A stretch of DNA of 64,000 nucleotides from Micromonospora sp. WMMD1082 (GTDB lineage Bacteria; Actinomycetota; Actinomycetes; Mycobacteriales; Micromonosporaceae). Shown here piece by piece: positions 35,874 to 45,719 of the stretch. The notes under the pieces are model-generated. The model searched no databases, had not been told where the DNA came from, and worked only from the letters and a program-made list of their open reading frames with translations. The position numbers and the translations under genes are program-made. The first letter of the stretch is position 1, and the number at the start of each line of letters is the position of its first letter. The DNA lies in contig NZ_JARUBM010000002.1 of the NCBI RefSeq assembly GCF_029626175.1, positions 2,368,501 to 2,432,500 of the forward strand. Reading direction: 5' to 3'.

Positions 35874-35949
35874 TCACGTAACTAACCTCACAATACCGAC
35901 GAAGCGTGCGCCGACCGGCGCGGCCGGGCCGGCACGCGATGGAGGAAAG

Positions 35950-38871
35950 ATGAGACCTCCCGTCCCACGCCGCCCCCACCACCGGATCCTGGCCGCCACC
36001 GCCGCCGCGACCCTCGTCCTCGGCGGCCTGGCCGTCATCACCGCCACCACCGCGGCGCAGGCCGCACCGGTCGGCGCCGGTAGCTACACCACCACCCCCG
36101 TCGGCCCGCTCCCCGGCGGCTGCGGGAACATCACCACCAACCCCCGGCAGTTCGCCACCGCCGACGCGCCGCCGGGGCCGGTGCCCACCAACGACTGGTG
36201 GTCCTCGCTGCTGTGGAAGCGCCTGAACTGCTCCTTCAGCGAGCCGCTGCACGCGCACCCGGTGTCGTACCAGCCCGTCACCGACGGGCTCGGCTTCTCG
36301 GCCACCTCGACGCCCACCATCACCGGCACCGCGACCGGCGTCGGCGAGTTCAAGTACCCCTACGTCGAGGACATCCGGGTCGGGGTGGCCGGGCTCGGGG
36401 CGCCCAACGTGCTGGTCGACGACTGGACGGACTGGACGGTCACCCCGTACTGGAGTGACGGGACGCGGACCCTGCGCGCCACTGTCGGCCACGGCCTGCC
36501 GATCGCGTACTTCCGCAGCAGCGGCGGTGACGCGGTGATCAACGCGACCGGCGGCAGCCCCACGGTCTGGTCGAACAGCGGCAGCAGCATCGGCTTCACC
36601 GTGCGCGGTCACGACTACGTGGCGTACGCGCCGACCGGCGCCGGCTGGACCGTCAGCGGCAGCCGGATCAGCTCCACCCTTGCCGGGCGGGGCTACTTCT
36701 CCGTCGCGCTGCTGCCGGCCACCAGCGACAGCACGGCCCGCGCCCAACTCGCCACCACCTACGGCCAGTACGCGCACGCCCACGTCACCGGCACCCGGGT
36801 CGGATACACGTACAACCAGGCGACCAGCCGGGTGGAGACCCGCTACACCTTCACCACCACCCCGCGCGAGGGCAGCGAGACGCGGACCGTGGTCAGCCTC
36901 TACCCGCACCAGTGGAAGGCCCTGACCGGCGCCACCCCGATCGCGCCGACCTACCCGTCGGCCCGGGGTCGGATGAAGGTGCTCACCGGGGTCGGCGAGT
37001 TCCGCACCACCATGCAGTTCCACGGCGTACTGCCGGAGGTGCCCGCCGTCGCCACCGGGGCCGGCGCCGACCTGACCACGCTGCAACAGCAGCTCGCGGC
37101 GGTCCGGGGCAACCCGATGGACCAGCGCGGCGGCGACACCTACTGGACGGGCAAGGGGCTCGGCCGGGCGGCCCGGATCGCCGAGATCGCCGACCAGGTC
37201 GGCGACACCGAGACCCGGAACTCGGCGCTGAACGCCATCCGGTCCACGCTCAACGACTGGCTCACCGCCTCGCCCGGCGAGACCGAGCGCCTCTTCTACT
37301 ACGACGAGCGGTGGGGCACGCTGATCGGCTACCCCGCCTCGTACGGCTCCGACCAGGAGCTCAACGACCACCACTTCCACTACGGCTACTACATCGCCGC
37401 CGCCGCGACGCTGGCCAAGTTCGACCCGGCCTGGGCCCGCCCGGAGCAGTACGGCGGCATGATCGACCTGCTCATCCGGGATGCCAACAACTACGACCGG
37501 ACGGACAGCCGCTTCCCGTACCTGCGCGACTACGACATCTACGCCGGGCACGACTGGGCCTCCGGGCACGGCGCGTTCGCCAGCGGCAACAACCAGGAGT
37601 CGTCGTCCGAGGGGATGAACTTCGCCAACGCCCTCATCCAGTGGGGCCAGGCCACCGGGAACACCGCCGTGCGCGACGCCGGCATCTTCATCTACACCAC
37701 CCAGGCGGCGGCGATCCACGAGTACTGGTTCGACGTCGACAACGAGAACTTCCCCGAAGCGTTCGGGCACTCCAACGTCGGCATGGTCTGGGGCGACGGC
37801 GGTGCGTACGCCACCTGGTTCAGCGCCGAGCCGGAGATGATCCAGGGCATCAACCTGCTGCCGAACACCGGTGGCCACCTCTACCTCGGCTACCACCCGG
37901 ACTACAACTCGATCAAGTACCAGGAGCTGGTCCGCAACAACGGTGGCGAGCCGACGGAGTGGCAGGACATCCACTGGCAGTTCCTGGCGCTCGGCGACGC
38001 CGACGCCGCACTGGCCAAGCTGCGGGCCAATCCCGGATACACCCCGGAGGAGGGCGAGAGCCGGGCACACACCTTCCACTGGATCCGCAACCTGGCCGCT
38101 CTCGGTCGGGTCGACACCGGGGTCACCGCCGATCACCCACTGGCGGCCGTCTTCCAGCGTGGCGGCGCCCGCACGTACGTGGCCAGCAACATCTCCGGCT
38201 CGCCGCTGACCGTACGCTTCTCCGACGGTACGCAGCTGGCCGTGGCGCCGGGGCGTACCGCCACCAGCGGCGCGCACACCTGGACCGGGGGCAGCGGCGG
38301 CGGGGGCGTCGAGCCGACCCCGACGCCGAGTCCCACCCCGACGCCGACGCCGACTCCCACGCCGACCCCCACTCCCACGCCGACGCCCACCGACCCGCCG
38401 TCCAGCGCGCCGGTGCGGTACCTGCTGTCGGGCGGCGGCCTGGGCGCGGCCGGCACCGCCGGCACCGCGACGGTGGCCGGTGCCGGGGGCGCCAACCAGG
38501 ACGGCACGCCGAACAACCCGGTGGTGTTCACCGCGACCGGGCTCACCCTGGATCACAACGGCGCGCAGACCGCGTTCGACCTCTTCCTCGACGCCGGCCA
38601 GGCGGTCGGCAACGGGGTGCAGGCCCGGATCTCCTACGACCTGACCGGTGACGGCAGCTGGGAGCGGGTGGAGACGTACCGCTACTTCGCCACCGACCCG
38701 GTGCCGGGCTGGGAGCACTACACCGAGTCCGCCGGGCTGCACTCCAGCACCGGTTCCCTCGGCAACCTGCGCGGCGGCACCGTGCAGGTGCAGGTGTGGT
38801 CCGCCATCGGCACCAACCCCAGCACGCTCGGGGTCGGCGACCGCTCGGTGCTCCGGCTGCCGTACAGCTGA
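35950..38871 (+). CDS. Secreted GH81 endo-beta-1,3-glucanase with C-terminal binding module
   Basis: Predicted to attack laminarin-like and fungal cell-wall beta-1,3-glucans outside the cell. The 973-residue protein has a twin-Arg-like basic start and signal helix ending AQA, a GH81 domain at about residues 40-745 and GH81 hallmarks DHHFHYGYYIAAA near 474 and GNNQESSSEGMNFANAL near 546 (the catalytic Glu region). A (PT)n linker lies at about 790-817 and a beta-rich module at 820-973 (ISYDLTGDGSWERVETYRYF) resembles glucan-binding modules. ATG follows GGAGG by 4 bases. It is controlled by the upstream operator and ends at a terminator. Confidence 0.92.
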   Translation: MRPPVPRRPHHRILAATAAATLVLGGLAVITATTAAQAAPVGAGSYTTTPVGPLPGGCGNITTNPRQFATADAPPGPVPTNDWWSSLLWKRLNCSFSEPLHAHPVSYQPVTDGLGFSATSTPTITGTATGVGEFKYPYVEDIRVGVAGLGAPNVLVDDWTDWTVTPYWSDGTRTLRATVGHGLPIAYFRSSGGDAVINATGGSPTVWSNSGSSIGFTVRGHDYVAYAPTGAGWTVSGSRISSTLAGRGYFSVALLPATSDSTARAQLATTYGQYAHAHVTGTRVGYTYNQATSRVETRYTFTTTPREGSETRTVVSLYPHQWKALTGATPIAPTYPSARGRMKVLTGVGEFRTTMQFHGVLPEVPAVATGAGADLTTLQQQLAAVRGNPMDQRGGDTYWTGKGLGRAARIAEIADQVGDTETRNSALNAIRSTLNDWLTASPGETERLFYYDERWGTLIGYPASYGSDQELNDHHFHYGYYIAAAATLAKFDPAWARPEQYGGMIDLLIRDANNYDRTDSRFPYLRDYDIYAGHDWASGHGAFASGNNQESSSEGMNFANALIQWGQATGNTAVRDAGIFIYTTQAAAIHEYWFDVDNENFPEAFGHSNVGMVWGDGGAYATWFSAEPEMIQGINLLPNTGGHLYLGYHPDYNSIKYQELVRNNGGEPTEWQDIHWQFLALGDADAALAKLRANPGYTPEEGESRAHTFHWIRNLAALGRVDTGVTADHPLAAVFQRGGARTYVASNISGSPLTVRFSDGTQLAVAPGRTATSGAHTWTGGSGGGGVEPTPTPSPTPTPTPTPTPTPTPTPTPTDPPSSAPVRYLLSGGGLGAAGTAGTATVAGAGGANQDGTPNNPVVFTATGLTLDHNGAQTAFDLFLDAGQAVGNGVQARISYDLTGDGSWERVETYRYFATDPVPGWEHYTESAGLHSSTGSLGNLRGGTVQVQVWSAIGTNPSTLGVGDRSVLRLPYS

Positions 38872-38889
38872 TCGGTTTCCACCACCACC

Positions 38890-38922
38890 CGCGCCGCCGG
38901 TCGTATCCCGACCGGCGGCGCG
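38890..38922 (+). terminator. Terminator after the GH81 gene
   Basis: Arms cgcgccgccggtcg and cgaccggcggcgcg (14 perfect pairs) with loop tatcc, 19 bases after the stop codon. Confidence 0.85.
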
Positions 38923-38942
38923 GCCGCGTAGGTTCTTGGACC

Positions 38943-40007
38943 ATGAGCGAGCGGGATCCCATCGCCGACCTGCGCCGGATCGCCTTCCTGCTGGAGCGGG
39001 CGAACGAGGCCACCTACCGGGTACGCGCCTTCCGCTCCGCGGCGACGGCGCTGGCCGCGCTGCCGAGCGAGGAGGTTGCCGAGCGGACCCGCGCCGGCAG
39101 GCTCACCGAGTTGGCCGGCGTGGGCGACGTCACCGCCCGCTGCGTGGCCGAGTCGCTGGCCGGCGAGGAGCCGGTCTACCTGCGCCGGTTGGTCGCCACC
39201 GAGGGCACCGACCTGGATGCCGAGGCCACCGGCCTGCGTACCGCCCTGCGGGGCGACTGCCACACCCACTCGGACTGGTCCGACGGCGGATCGCCGATCG
39301 AGGAGATGGCGCTGGCCGCGGTCGAACTGGGCCACGAGTACCTGGTGCTGACCGACCACTCGCCCCGACTCAAGGTCGCCCGCGGGCTCACCGCGGACCG
39401 GCTGCGCCGCCAACTCGACCAGGTGACACGGCTGAACGAGGCGCTACCGGAGGGGTTCCGCATTCTCACCGGCATCGAGGTGGACATCCTCGCCGATGGC
39501 TCGCTCGACCAGGAGGAGGAGTTGCTGGCCCGGCTGGACGTGGTGGTCGGGTCGGTGCACAGCGGCCTGCGCGACGACCGGGCGAGGATGACCCGCCGGA
39601 TGCTGACCGCCATCGCCAACCCGCACGTGGACATCCTCGGGCACTGCACGGGCCGGATGGTGTCGTCCCGGCCGGCCGGCGTGACCGGGCCGGGCGACCG
39701 GGGCCATCGCGCCCGGACCCGCCCGGAGAGCGACTTCGACGCCGACGCGGTCTTCGCCGCCTGCGTGGAGCACCGCACCGCCGTGGAGATCAACTCGCGC
39801 CCGGATCGACAGGATCCGCCGAAGCGGTTGATCCGGCGGGCGCTGGAGGCCGGCTGCCTGTTCGCCATCAACACGGACGCGCACGCGCCGGGGCAGCTCG
39901 ACTGGCAACGCTTCGGGTGTGAGCGCGCGGCCCGCTGCGGTGTCCCCGCCGACCGCGTGATCAACACCTGGACGGCCGGCGACCTGGTCGCCTGGACGCA
40001 CGCCTGA
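38943..40007 (+). CDS. PHP-domain phosphoesterase (PolX-like, no polymerase core)
   Basis: A 354-residue protein. Residues 1-95 form a helix-hairpin-helix DNA-binding part like the beginning of family X polymerases (ADLRRIAFLLERANEATYRV; LTELAGVGDVTARCVAESL). The PHP metallo-phosphoesterase domain follows with motifs DCHTHSDWSDGG near 104, LTDHSPRL near 137, IEVDIL, SVHSG and NTDAHAPGQL near 312. The polymerase palm between them in bacterial PolX is absent. A 3'-5' exonuclease or phosphatase activity is plausible. ATG at 38943. Confidence 0.85.
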   Translation: MSERDPIADLRRIAFLLERANEATYRVRAFRSAATALAALPSEEVAERTRAGRLTELAGVGDVTARCVAESLAGEEPVYLRRLVATEGTDLDAEATGLRTALRGDCHTHSDWSDGGSPIEEMALAAVELGHEYLVLTDHSPRLKVARGLTADRLRRQLDQVTRLNEALPEGFRILTGIEVDILADGSLDQEEELLARLDVVVGSVHSGLRDDRARMTRRMLTAIANPHVDILGHCTGRMVSSRPAGVTGPGDRGHRARTRPESDFDADAVFAACVEHRTAVEINSRPDRQDPPKRLIRRALEAGCLFAINTDAHAPGQLDWQRFGCERAARCGVPADRVINTWTAGDLVAWTHA

Positions 40008-40014
40008 CTCCGGG

Positions 40015-40986
40015 TCAGCGGGCGGCGGGCGCGGCAGTGGCCGTCCGCTCCACACCGGCCACCACCGGTCGCCGTCGCCCGACCAGGCCCTGCGACACGG
40101 CGACGCCGAGCAGCACGATCAGCGCACCGACGGGCTGGTGCCAGGTCAGCCGCTCGCCGAGCACCACGGCGCCGATCAGCACCGCGAAGACCGGGATCAG
40201 GTAGGTCACGGTGGACGCGGTGGTCGCCCCCACGATCCGGATGTTCCGGAGGTTGATCACGAATGCCAGCCCGGTGCCGAGCGCGCCCAGCGCCAGCACG
40301 GCCGCGAGCACCCGGGGTGACAGCGTGGTCGGCAGCGGCGGGGCGCCGGCCACCAGCGGCGCCACGACGGCCAGCTGCACCGCCGCGACCACCAGTTGCG
40401 CGGCGGACAGCGACAGCCCGGACAGCGCCCTCCCGGCGATGAACTTCTTCTGGTACGGGATGGCCAGGCCGTAGCAGGCGGCGGCACCGAAGCACATCAG
40501 TTGGCCGACGAAGTGCGTCCCTCCGATGCCGCTCCAGACGCCGAGCACCACCATCACCCCGGTGAAGCCGAGCGCCAGCCCGGCGGCACCGCGTGCGGTC
40601 AACCGCTCGGTGCGGAACAGCAGCACCGCCAGCGGCAGCACGACCAGCGGGGTGGTGGCGTTCCAGATGCCGGCGAGCATCGACTCGATCCGCTGCTCGC
40701 CGTAGCCGAACAGGGTGAACGGCAGCGCCACGCCGAGGGCGGCGACCACCGTGAGGTGGCCCCAGATCCACGGATCGCGGGGCAGCCGGTCACGCAGCAC
40801 GGCGAGCGCCACGAGCAGGGTCAGCGCGCCGGAGCCGACCCGGTAGAGGGTGAGGTGCAGCGGATGCAGCTCGGCCACCCCGACCTTGATCAGCAGGAAG
40901 CTGGAGCCCCAGATCGCGGCGAGGGCGACGAAGCCGGGCAGCCAGCTCCGCAGCGCCGGCCGGTCAGGAGTGAAGTGGGCTGTCAC
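40015..40986 (-). CDS. EamA/DMT-family transporter
   Basis: Predicted ten-helix exporter of small metabolites, 323 residues, with two EamA repeats (first from LAAIWGSSFLLIKVG, second from AACYGLAIPYQKKFIAG). The substrate cannot be assigned. GTG at 40986 gives the usual EamA start; the frame is open to 41061. It ends 8 bases from the convergent PHP gene. Confidence 0.87.
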   Translation of the reverse strand: MTAHFTPDRPALRSWLPGFVALAAIWGSSFLLIKVGVAELHPLHLTLYRVGSGALTLLVALAVLRDRLPRDPWIWGHLTVVAALGVALPFTLFGYGEQRIESMLAGIWNATTPLVVLPLAVLLFRTERLTARGAAGLALGFTGVMVVLGVWSGIGGTHFVGQLMCFGAAACYGLAIPYQKKFIAGRALSGLSLSAAQLVVAAVQLAVVAPLVAGAPPLPTTLSPRVLAAVLALGALGTGLAFVINLRNIRIVGATTASTVTYLIPVFAVLIGAVVLGERLTWHQPVGALIVLLGVAVSQGLVGRRRPVVAGVERTATAAPAAR

Positions 40987-41124
40987 CCCTGACACTCTGC
41001 TCCTGGGGACCGACATTGTCCTGCGGATTTCGGCCTCCGTGTCGCGCACCACAGAAACCACCTGCTGCCCTGACCCGTGGCTGACGCCACCATCGGCGTG
41101 GCCGCCTCGCGTAAGGTTCGCACC

Positions 41125-42795
41125 GTGGGACGAATCGATGACCTCGCGAACCGCTATGTGGCCGACTGGGCCGCACTGAGCCCGACCGGCGCCACCTTCG
41201 TCGGCATCCCCGGTTACGAAGACCAGCTGGACGATCTGTCACCGGATGGCTACGCCGCGCGCGCCGGGCTGACCCGCCGCACCCTGGCCGAGCTCGACGT
41301 CACCGAGCCGGAGACGGAGGCCGAACGCACCGCCCGGGAGGCGATGCAGGAACGGCTGGGCCTCGAACTCGACCTGTACGAGACCGGTGAGACGACCAGT
41401 GAGGTCAGCGTCATCACCAGCGGGCTGCACGAGATCCGGATGGTCTTCGACCTGATGCCGACCGAGGGGGAGCAGGCGCAGGCCAACCTCGCCGCCCGGC
41501 TGAACCTCTTCCCGGGCGCGCTGGAGGCGTACAAGACCACGCTGCGCGAGGCCGCGGCCGCCGGGCGGGTCAGCTCGCGGGCGCAGCTGGTCGAGGTGGC
41601 CAAGCAGTGCGACACCTGGGTGGACCCGGAGGGCGACAACGTCTTCCACGGGCTGGTCGAGCGGCTCGACGCCGACGGTGCCCTCGGCGCCGACCTGCGC
41701 CGCGGTGCGGCGGCGGCCTCCGCGGCGACCGCCGAGTTCGGGCAGTTCCTGCGCACCGAGTTGGCCCCGCACGGGCGGGAGAAGCAGGCCGCCGGGCGCG
41801 AACGCTACGAGCTGGCCTCGCAGTACTTCCTCGGCGCCCGGGTCGACCTCGACGAGACGTACGCCTGGGGGTTCGCGGAGCTGGCCCGGCTGGAGGCCGA
41901 CATGCGGACGGTGGCCGGGCAGATCGTCGGCCCCGGCGCCACCATCGACGAGGCGGTGGCCGCGCTGGACGCCGACGCCACCCGCACCATCCGGGGCAAG
42001 GACGCCTTCCGCGACTGGATGCAGGAGCTGGCCGACCGGGCGATCAGTGAGCTGAACGGCACGCATTTCGACATTCCCGAGCAGGTACGGCGCATCGAGT
42101 GCCGGCTCGCGCCGACCAGCGACGGCTCCATCTACTACACCGGCCCGAGCGAGGACTTCAGCCGGCCGGGCCGGATGTGGTGGGCGGTGCCGCAGGGGAT
42201 CAGCGACTTCTCCACCTGGCGCGAGGTGACCACCGTGTACCACGAGGGAGTCCCCGGCCATCACCTCCAGATCGGGCAGACCGCCGTCCGGGCCGAGTTG
42301 CTCAACCGCTGGCAGCGGTTGCTCTGCTGGGTCTCCGGGCACGGCGAGGGCTGGGCGTTGTACGCCGAGCGGCTGATGGACGAGCTGGGCTACCTGGAGG
42401 ATCCGGGCAATCGGCTCGGCATGCTGGACGGCCAGGCGCTCCGGGCCGCCCGGGTGATCGTCGACATCGGCATGCACCTGGAGTTGGAGATCCCCAAGGA
42501 CAATCCCTTCGACTTCCACCCGGGTGAGCGCTGGACGCCGGAGCTGGGTTGGGAGTTCCTGCGGGCACACTGCCGGGTGCCGGACGAGGTGCTGCGCTTC
42601 GAGCTGAACCGCTACCTGGGCTGGCCGGGACAGGCCCCGTCGTACAAGGTGGGCGAGCGGATCTGGCTCCAGGCGCGGGAGGACGCCAAGGCCCGCAAGG
42701 GCGCCGACTTCGACCTGCGGGAGTTCCACCGGCAGGCGCTGGACCTCGGCGCGCTCGGGCTCGACCCGCTGCGTCGGGCACTGGCCCGCCTCTGA
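41125..42795 (+). CDS. DUF885 family protein, putative metallopeptidase
   Basis: A 556-residue soluble protein of the DUF885 family. The zinc-type motif is VYHEGVPGHHLQIG near residue 373 and the second conserved motif is GHGEGWALYAERLMDELGY near 407, which resembles the Glu site of gluzincin metallopeptidases. Length is normal. GTG at 41125 is preferred, with AAGG about 9 bases before it; 41077 is also open. Substrate unknown. Confidence 0.87.
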   Translation: MGRIDDLANRYVADWAALSPTGATFVGIPGYEDQLDDLSPDGYAARAGLTRRTLAELDVTEPETEAERTAREAMQERLGLELDLYETGETTSEVSVITSGLHEIRMVFDLMPTEGEQAQANLAARLNLFPGALEAYKTTLREAAAAGRVSSRAQLVEVAKQCDTWVDPEGDNVFHGLVERLDADGALGADLRRGAAAASAATAEFGQFLRTELAPHGREKQAAGRERYELASQYFLGARVDLDETYAWGFAELARLEADMRTVAGQIVGPGATIDEAVAALDADATRTIRGKDAFRDWMQELADRAISELNGTHFDIPEQVRRIECRLAPTSDGSIYYTGPSEDFSRPGRMWWAVPQGISDFSTWREVTTVYHEGVPGHHLQIGQTAVRAELLNRWQRLLCWVSGHGEGWALYAERLMDELGYLEDPGNRLGMLDGQALRAARVIVDIGMHLELEIPKDNPFDFHPGERWTPELGWEFLRAHCRVPDEVLRFELNRYLGWPGQAPSYKVGERIWLQAREDAKARKGADFDLREFHRQALDLGALGLDPLRRALARL

Positions 42796-42889
42796 CCGGC
42801 CCGGCGGTCCACCCCGGGCCGCTGGGCGAAGCAGCCCTCGCACCTGCTGGGAGGTGCCGGCGGATCGTCCGGTGCCCTACTGTGTGCCG

Positions 42890-43624
42890 GTGAGCTTGAA
42901 CGACGTGCGCCGCGACTGGACCACCCTGGGCGCCGAGGATCCGCTCTGGGCCGTCCTGGTCCGGCCCGGCAAGCGCGGCGGCCGGTGGGACGTGGACGAG
43001 TTCCTGGCCACAGGCCGGGCCGACGTCGAGGAGACCGTCGGGTGGCTGGGCCAGCTCGGCCTGCCCACCCGATGGGAGCGGGTGCTCGACTTCGGTTGCG
43101 GTGCCGGGCGACTCTCCCAGGCGCTGGCCGCCCACGCCGGGCACGTGGTCGGGGTCGACATCGCCCCCTCCATGCTCGACACCGCCCGCCGGCTCGACCG
43201 CACCGATGGCCAGATCGAATTCGTCCTCAACGACGCGCCCGACCTGAGCCGGTTCCCCGACGGCCACTTCGACCTGGTCTACAGCGCCCTGGTGCTACAG
43301 CATCTACCTCGACCAGCAGTCGACCGCTACCTCGCCGAGTTTCTTCGCGTCCTCCGCCCAGGCGGGGTAGCCGTGGTGGGCCTGCCCACCGAGGCGGCCC
43401 CCACGTTCAAGGGTCTGATCTGGCGGTTCGCACCGTTCCGGCTGATCAGCTGGGCTCAGCGCCGGGTCCTCGACTACCCGGCGGCGATGCGGATGACGCC
43501 GGTACCGCACGCCGACATGGAGCGACTGGTCGCCGCGCACGGCGGGGAGATCGTCGACCGGCGGCCAGACCTGCCGTACACCGAGGACTGGCGGTGCAGC
43601 CGGTACGCCCTTCGCCGCCGCTAG
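42890..43624 (+). CDS. SAM-dependent methyltransferase
   Basis: Class I methyltransferase of 244 residues. Motif I is VLDFGCGAGRLSQAL near residue 65, motif II VVGVDIAPSML, and post-motifs YSALVLQHLPRPA and VLRPGGVAVVGLP follow. The family is the UbiE/Methyltransf_11 type; the acceptor is unknown. The start is the GTG at 42890. It is convergent with the envelope cluster across a perfect palindrome. Confidence 0.88.
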   Translation: MSLNDVRRDWTTLGAEDPLWAVLVRPGKRGGRWDVDEFLATGRADVEETVGWLGQLGLPTRWERVLDFGCGAGRLSQALAAHAGHVVGVDIAPSMLDTARRLDRTDGQIEFVLNDAPDLSRFPDGHFDLVYSALVLQHLPRPAVDRYLAEFLRVLRPGGVAVVGLPTEAAPTFKGLIWRFAPFRLISWAQRRVLDYPAAMRMTPVPHADMERLVAAHGGEIVDRRPDLPYTEDWRCSRYALRRR

Positions 43625-43639
43625 GCCAATGACGACCAG

Positions 43640-43675
43640 GACGAGGGGGTGGCCCGGCCGGGCCACCCCCTCGTC
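43640..43675. terminator. 36-bp perfect palindrome between convergent genes
   Basis: gacgagggggtggcccgg is followed directly by its exact complement, 18 + 18 bases with no spacer. It sits 15 bases after the methyltransferase stop and 27 bases before the 3' end of the DUF3068 gene, so it should terminate both. Confidence 0.9.
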
Positions 43676-43702
43676 GCGTCCTTGTCCCTACGGTTCAGCC
43701 GT

Positions 43703-44830
43703 TCAGTGCTTCTCCGCGTCGTCCTGCGCGGGCCGCTGGCCCGGCACCTCGGACTTCCAGTTGGTCGACGCGGGCGGGATCTCGTCGGTCAACGGACCGC
43801 CCTCCCTCTCGTCGTCCCGCACCGCCGGCTCGTCGACACGGGTCGGCGTCGGGTCCGCGGAGTGCCGTCCCACGGTGGCCGGGGTACGGCTACGCGAGAC
43901 GAACAGCGCCACGAGGATCAGCACCAGGCCCAGCACGGCGAGCCCGACCGGCGCGGCCACACCGAGGATGGTGAGCTGGAACCGACTGTCCTTGGCCCGC
44001 TGCACCGAGGACGTCACCGTCTCCTCGTTGTAGGAGAAGTCCGCGTCCAGCAGCGTCACCGGGGCGCCCGCGTTCGGCACCAGCACCTTCTTCTGCTGCT
44101 CCCGCACCTTGACGTAGGCGCCGGTGACCGGGTCGACCCAGAGCGTACGGGTGTTGCTGTAGACGAGGTCGCCCGAGGTCGAGCCCGGGGCGAGCACACC
44201 GAGCAGCAGGCCCATCCGGTCGGCGGCCAGCGACAGCTTCTCATCGGTGATGACCTGCTCGTAGCGGTACGCCTCAAGGCCGTTGACGTCCTCGGTGCCC
44301 TTGAACTCGGCCACCCGGGTCTGCCGCAGGTCGCGGTCGAAGACCTCGTAGTTTCCCCGCTCGGAGTTGAACGGGAACTTGTAGACCTGGCCGGCGAACG
44401 AGATCTTCTCCGGGGCACCGTTCTCGTCGAGGAACTGCTCGTTCCACTCGACGGCCTCGCCGGTGACCCGATCCAGCGCCAACTCGGCGGCGTACGCGCT
44501 GACCCGCTCCTTCCGGTCGGTCCGCTCGACGGTCTGGCCGACCTGCCAGACCACCGTCTCGCCGGCGAGGTCACCGCTGAGCGCCGCGGTCTTGTCCCGT
44601 TCCGGGGTGACCTTGACGATGGAATCCAGGTCTGCCTGGTGGATCCCGATTCCACTTTCGCTGATCTGGAGGAACGTCGCGCCCTTGGCCTCGGCAATCG
44701 ACGTCGACGGCTCCAGGTCGTAGGGCAACTTGGTCATTGCCGGTTTGACGACGAACACCAGCCCGGCGGCCAGCGCCAGGAGCAGTACGCCGCCGCCGAA
44801 CAGCACGGCACCCACCGCGCGGTGCTTCAT
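43703..44830 (-). CDS. DUF3068 (PorA-family) membrane protein
   Basis: A 375-residue envelope protein: an N-terminal membrane helix (VLFGGGVLLLALAAGLVFVV), an extracellular domain of about 260 residues characteristic of DUF3068 (YDLEPSTSIAEAKGATFLQ; VNGLEAYRYEQVI), a second helix near 310-330 (PVGLAVLGLVLILVALFV) and a disordered cytosolic tail. The family is actinobacterial and often lies near cell-wall genes; function is not settled. ATG is preceded by an excellent GGGAGGAA. Confidence 0.87.
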   Translation of the reverse strand: MKHRAVGAVLFGGGVLLLALAAGLVFVVKPAMTKLPYDLEPSTSIAEAKGATFLQISESGIGIHQADLDSIVKVTPERDKTAALSGDLAGETVVWQVGQTVERTDRKERVSAYAAELALDRVTGEAVEWNEQFLDENGAPEKISFAGQVYKFPFNSERGNYEVFDRDLRQTRVAEFKGTEDVNGLEAYRYEQVITDEKLSLAADRMGLLLGVLAPGSTSGDLVYSNTRTLWVDPVTGAYVKVREQQKKVLVPNAGAPVTLLDADFSYNEETVTSSVQRAKDSRFQLTILGVAAPVGLAVLGLVLILVALFVSRSRTPATVGRHSADPTPTRVDEPAVRDDEREGGPLTDEIPPASTNWKSEVPGQRPAQDDAEKH

Positions 44831-44897
44831 ATTTCCTCCCTGAGGAGCTAATTTCGTCGGTATCAATCAGTGAGATGGCCGCGAGGTTACTACCTGG

Positions 44898-45719
44898 TCA
44901 CATAGCAACGCGACCCCCGGTCAGCTCTGATTTCTCCACCGCGCCGGGCTGTCGTTCCCCAGTACGACGCACTACCAGCACGAAGTTCCATGCCGCGACC
45001 TCCCGAACACCGGGCACCCGGATCACCCACCGCGCCCACCAGGGGTGGTAGCGCGGCAGCACGTCCACCACCTCGATGTCGCCGTTGCCTCGCGCCCAGC
45101 GCAACGTGTCGGCGATCGAGACCGGGAACAGCGTCTCGCCGAAGCGGTTCTTGGGCGGGCGTCCCACCCGACGCTCGAAGCGACGCCGAGCCCGGTCACC
45201 CCCGAGGTAGTGCCAGGGCGCCGTCTCGTGCCCGCCCCATGGCGACAGCCAGGGGGTGTACGACACGAAGAGCAACCCGCCCGGTCGGGTCACCCGGACC
45301 ATCTCGTCGAGCATCCGTGGCGGCTCGGCGACATGCTCCACGACGTTGGACGAGAACGCCACGTCCACACTGGCGGTGCGCACCGGCAACGCGGTGCCGC
45401 TACCCCGCAGCATCCCCGCCACCGACTCGCCAGCGGCGGAGAAGTCACCCACGTCCGGATCGAGCCCGATGTATCGGGCGCCGGCCGCACGGAACGCCGT
45501 CGCGAAGTATCCCGGCCCCCCGCCGACGTCGAGCACCGTACGGCCGTCCAGGTCGGTGTAGCCGGAGACTTGGCGGACCGAGTCGGTCGCCAGCAGTCCG
45601 TAGAAGTGATCCGGGTCGGTCTGCTCGACCAGAAACGCCCGGAACAGGTCGACCGAGCGACGCAGCGTGGCGAAACGTCGTCGCGCCACCCGTCGCGTCC
45701 GGTCCTCCGCTGCTGTCAC
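44898..45719 (-). CDS. SAM-dependent methyltransferase of the arabinan cluster
   Basis: Class I methyltransferase of 273 residues: VLDVGGGPGYFATAFRAAG near residue 62, VDVAFSSNVVEHVAEPP and MVRVTRPGGLLFVSYTP. The C-terminal part is basic and Trp-rich (WWARWVIRVPGVREV). Similar proteins accompany AftD in mycobacteria-like clusters. GTG at 45719 overlaps the aftD stop in GTGA, so the two are translated together. It may methylate a cell-wall glycan sugar; this is inference. Confidence 0.88.
   Translation of the reverse strand: MTAAEDRTRRVARRRFATLRRSVDLFRAFLVEQTDPDHFYGLLATDSVRQVSGYTDLDGRTVLDVGGGPGYFATAFRAAGARYIGLDPDVGDFSAAGESVAGMLRGSGTALPVRTASVDVAFSSNVVEHVAEPPRMLDEMVRVTRPGGLLFVSYTPWLSPWGGHETAPWHYLGGDRARRRFERRVGRPPKNRFGETLFPVSIADTLRWARGNGDIEVVDVLPRYHPWWARWVIRVPGVREVAAWNFVLVVRRTGERQPGAVEKSELTGGRVAM

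Noticed and set aside
35839..38742. 967-residue open frame on the minus strand opposite the GH81 gene
   Set aside because: Low-complexity Gly/Val/Arg-rich translation with no family features, produced by the GC bias of the real gene.
41239..42843. 534-residue open frame opposite the DUF885 gene
   Set aside because: Shadow of a well-supported gene; Pro/Arg/Gly-rich with no start signals.
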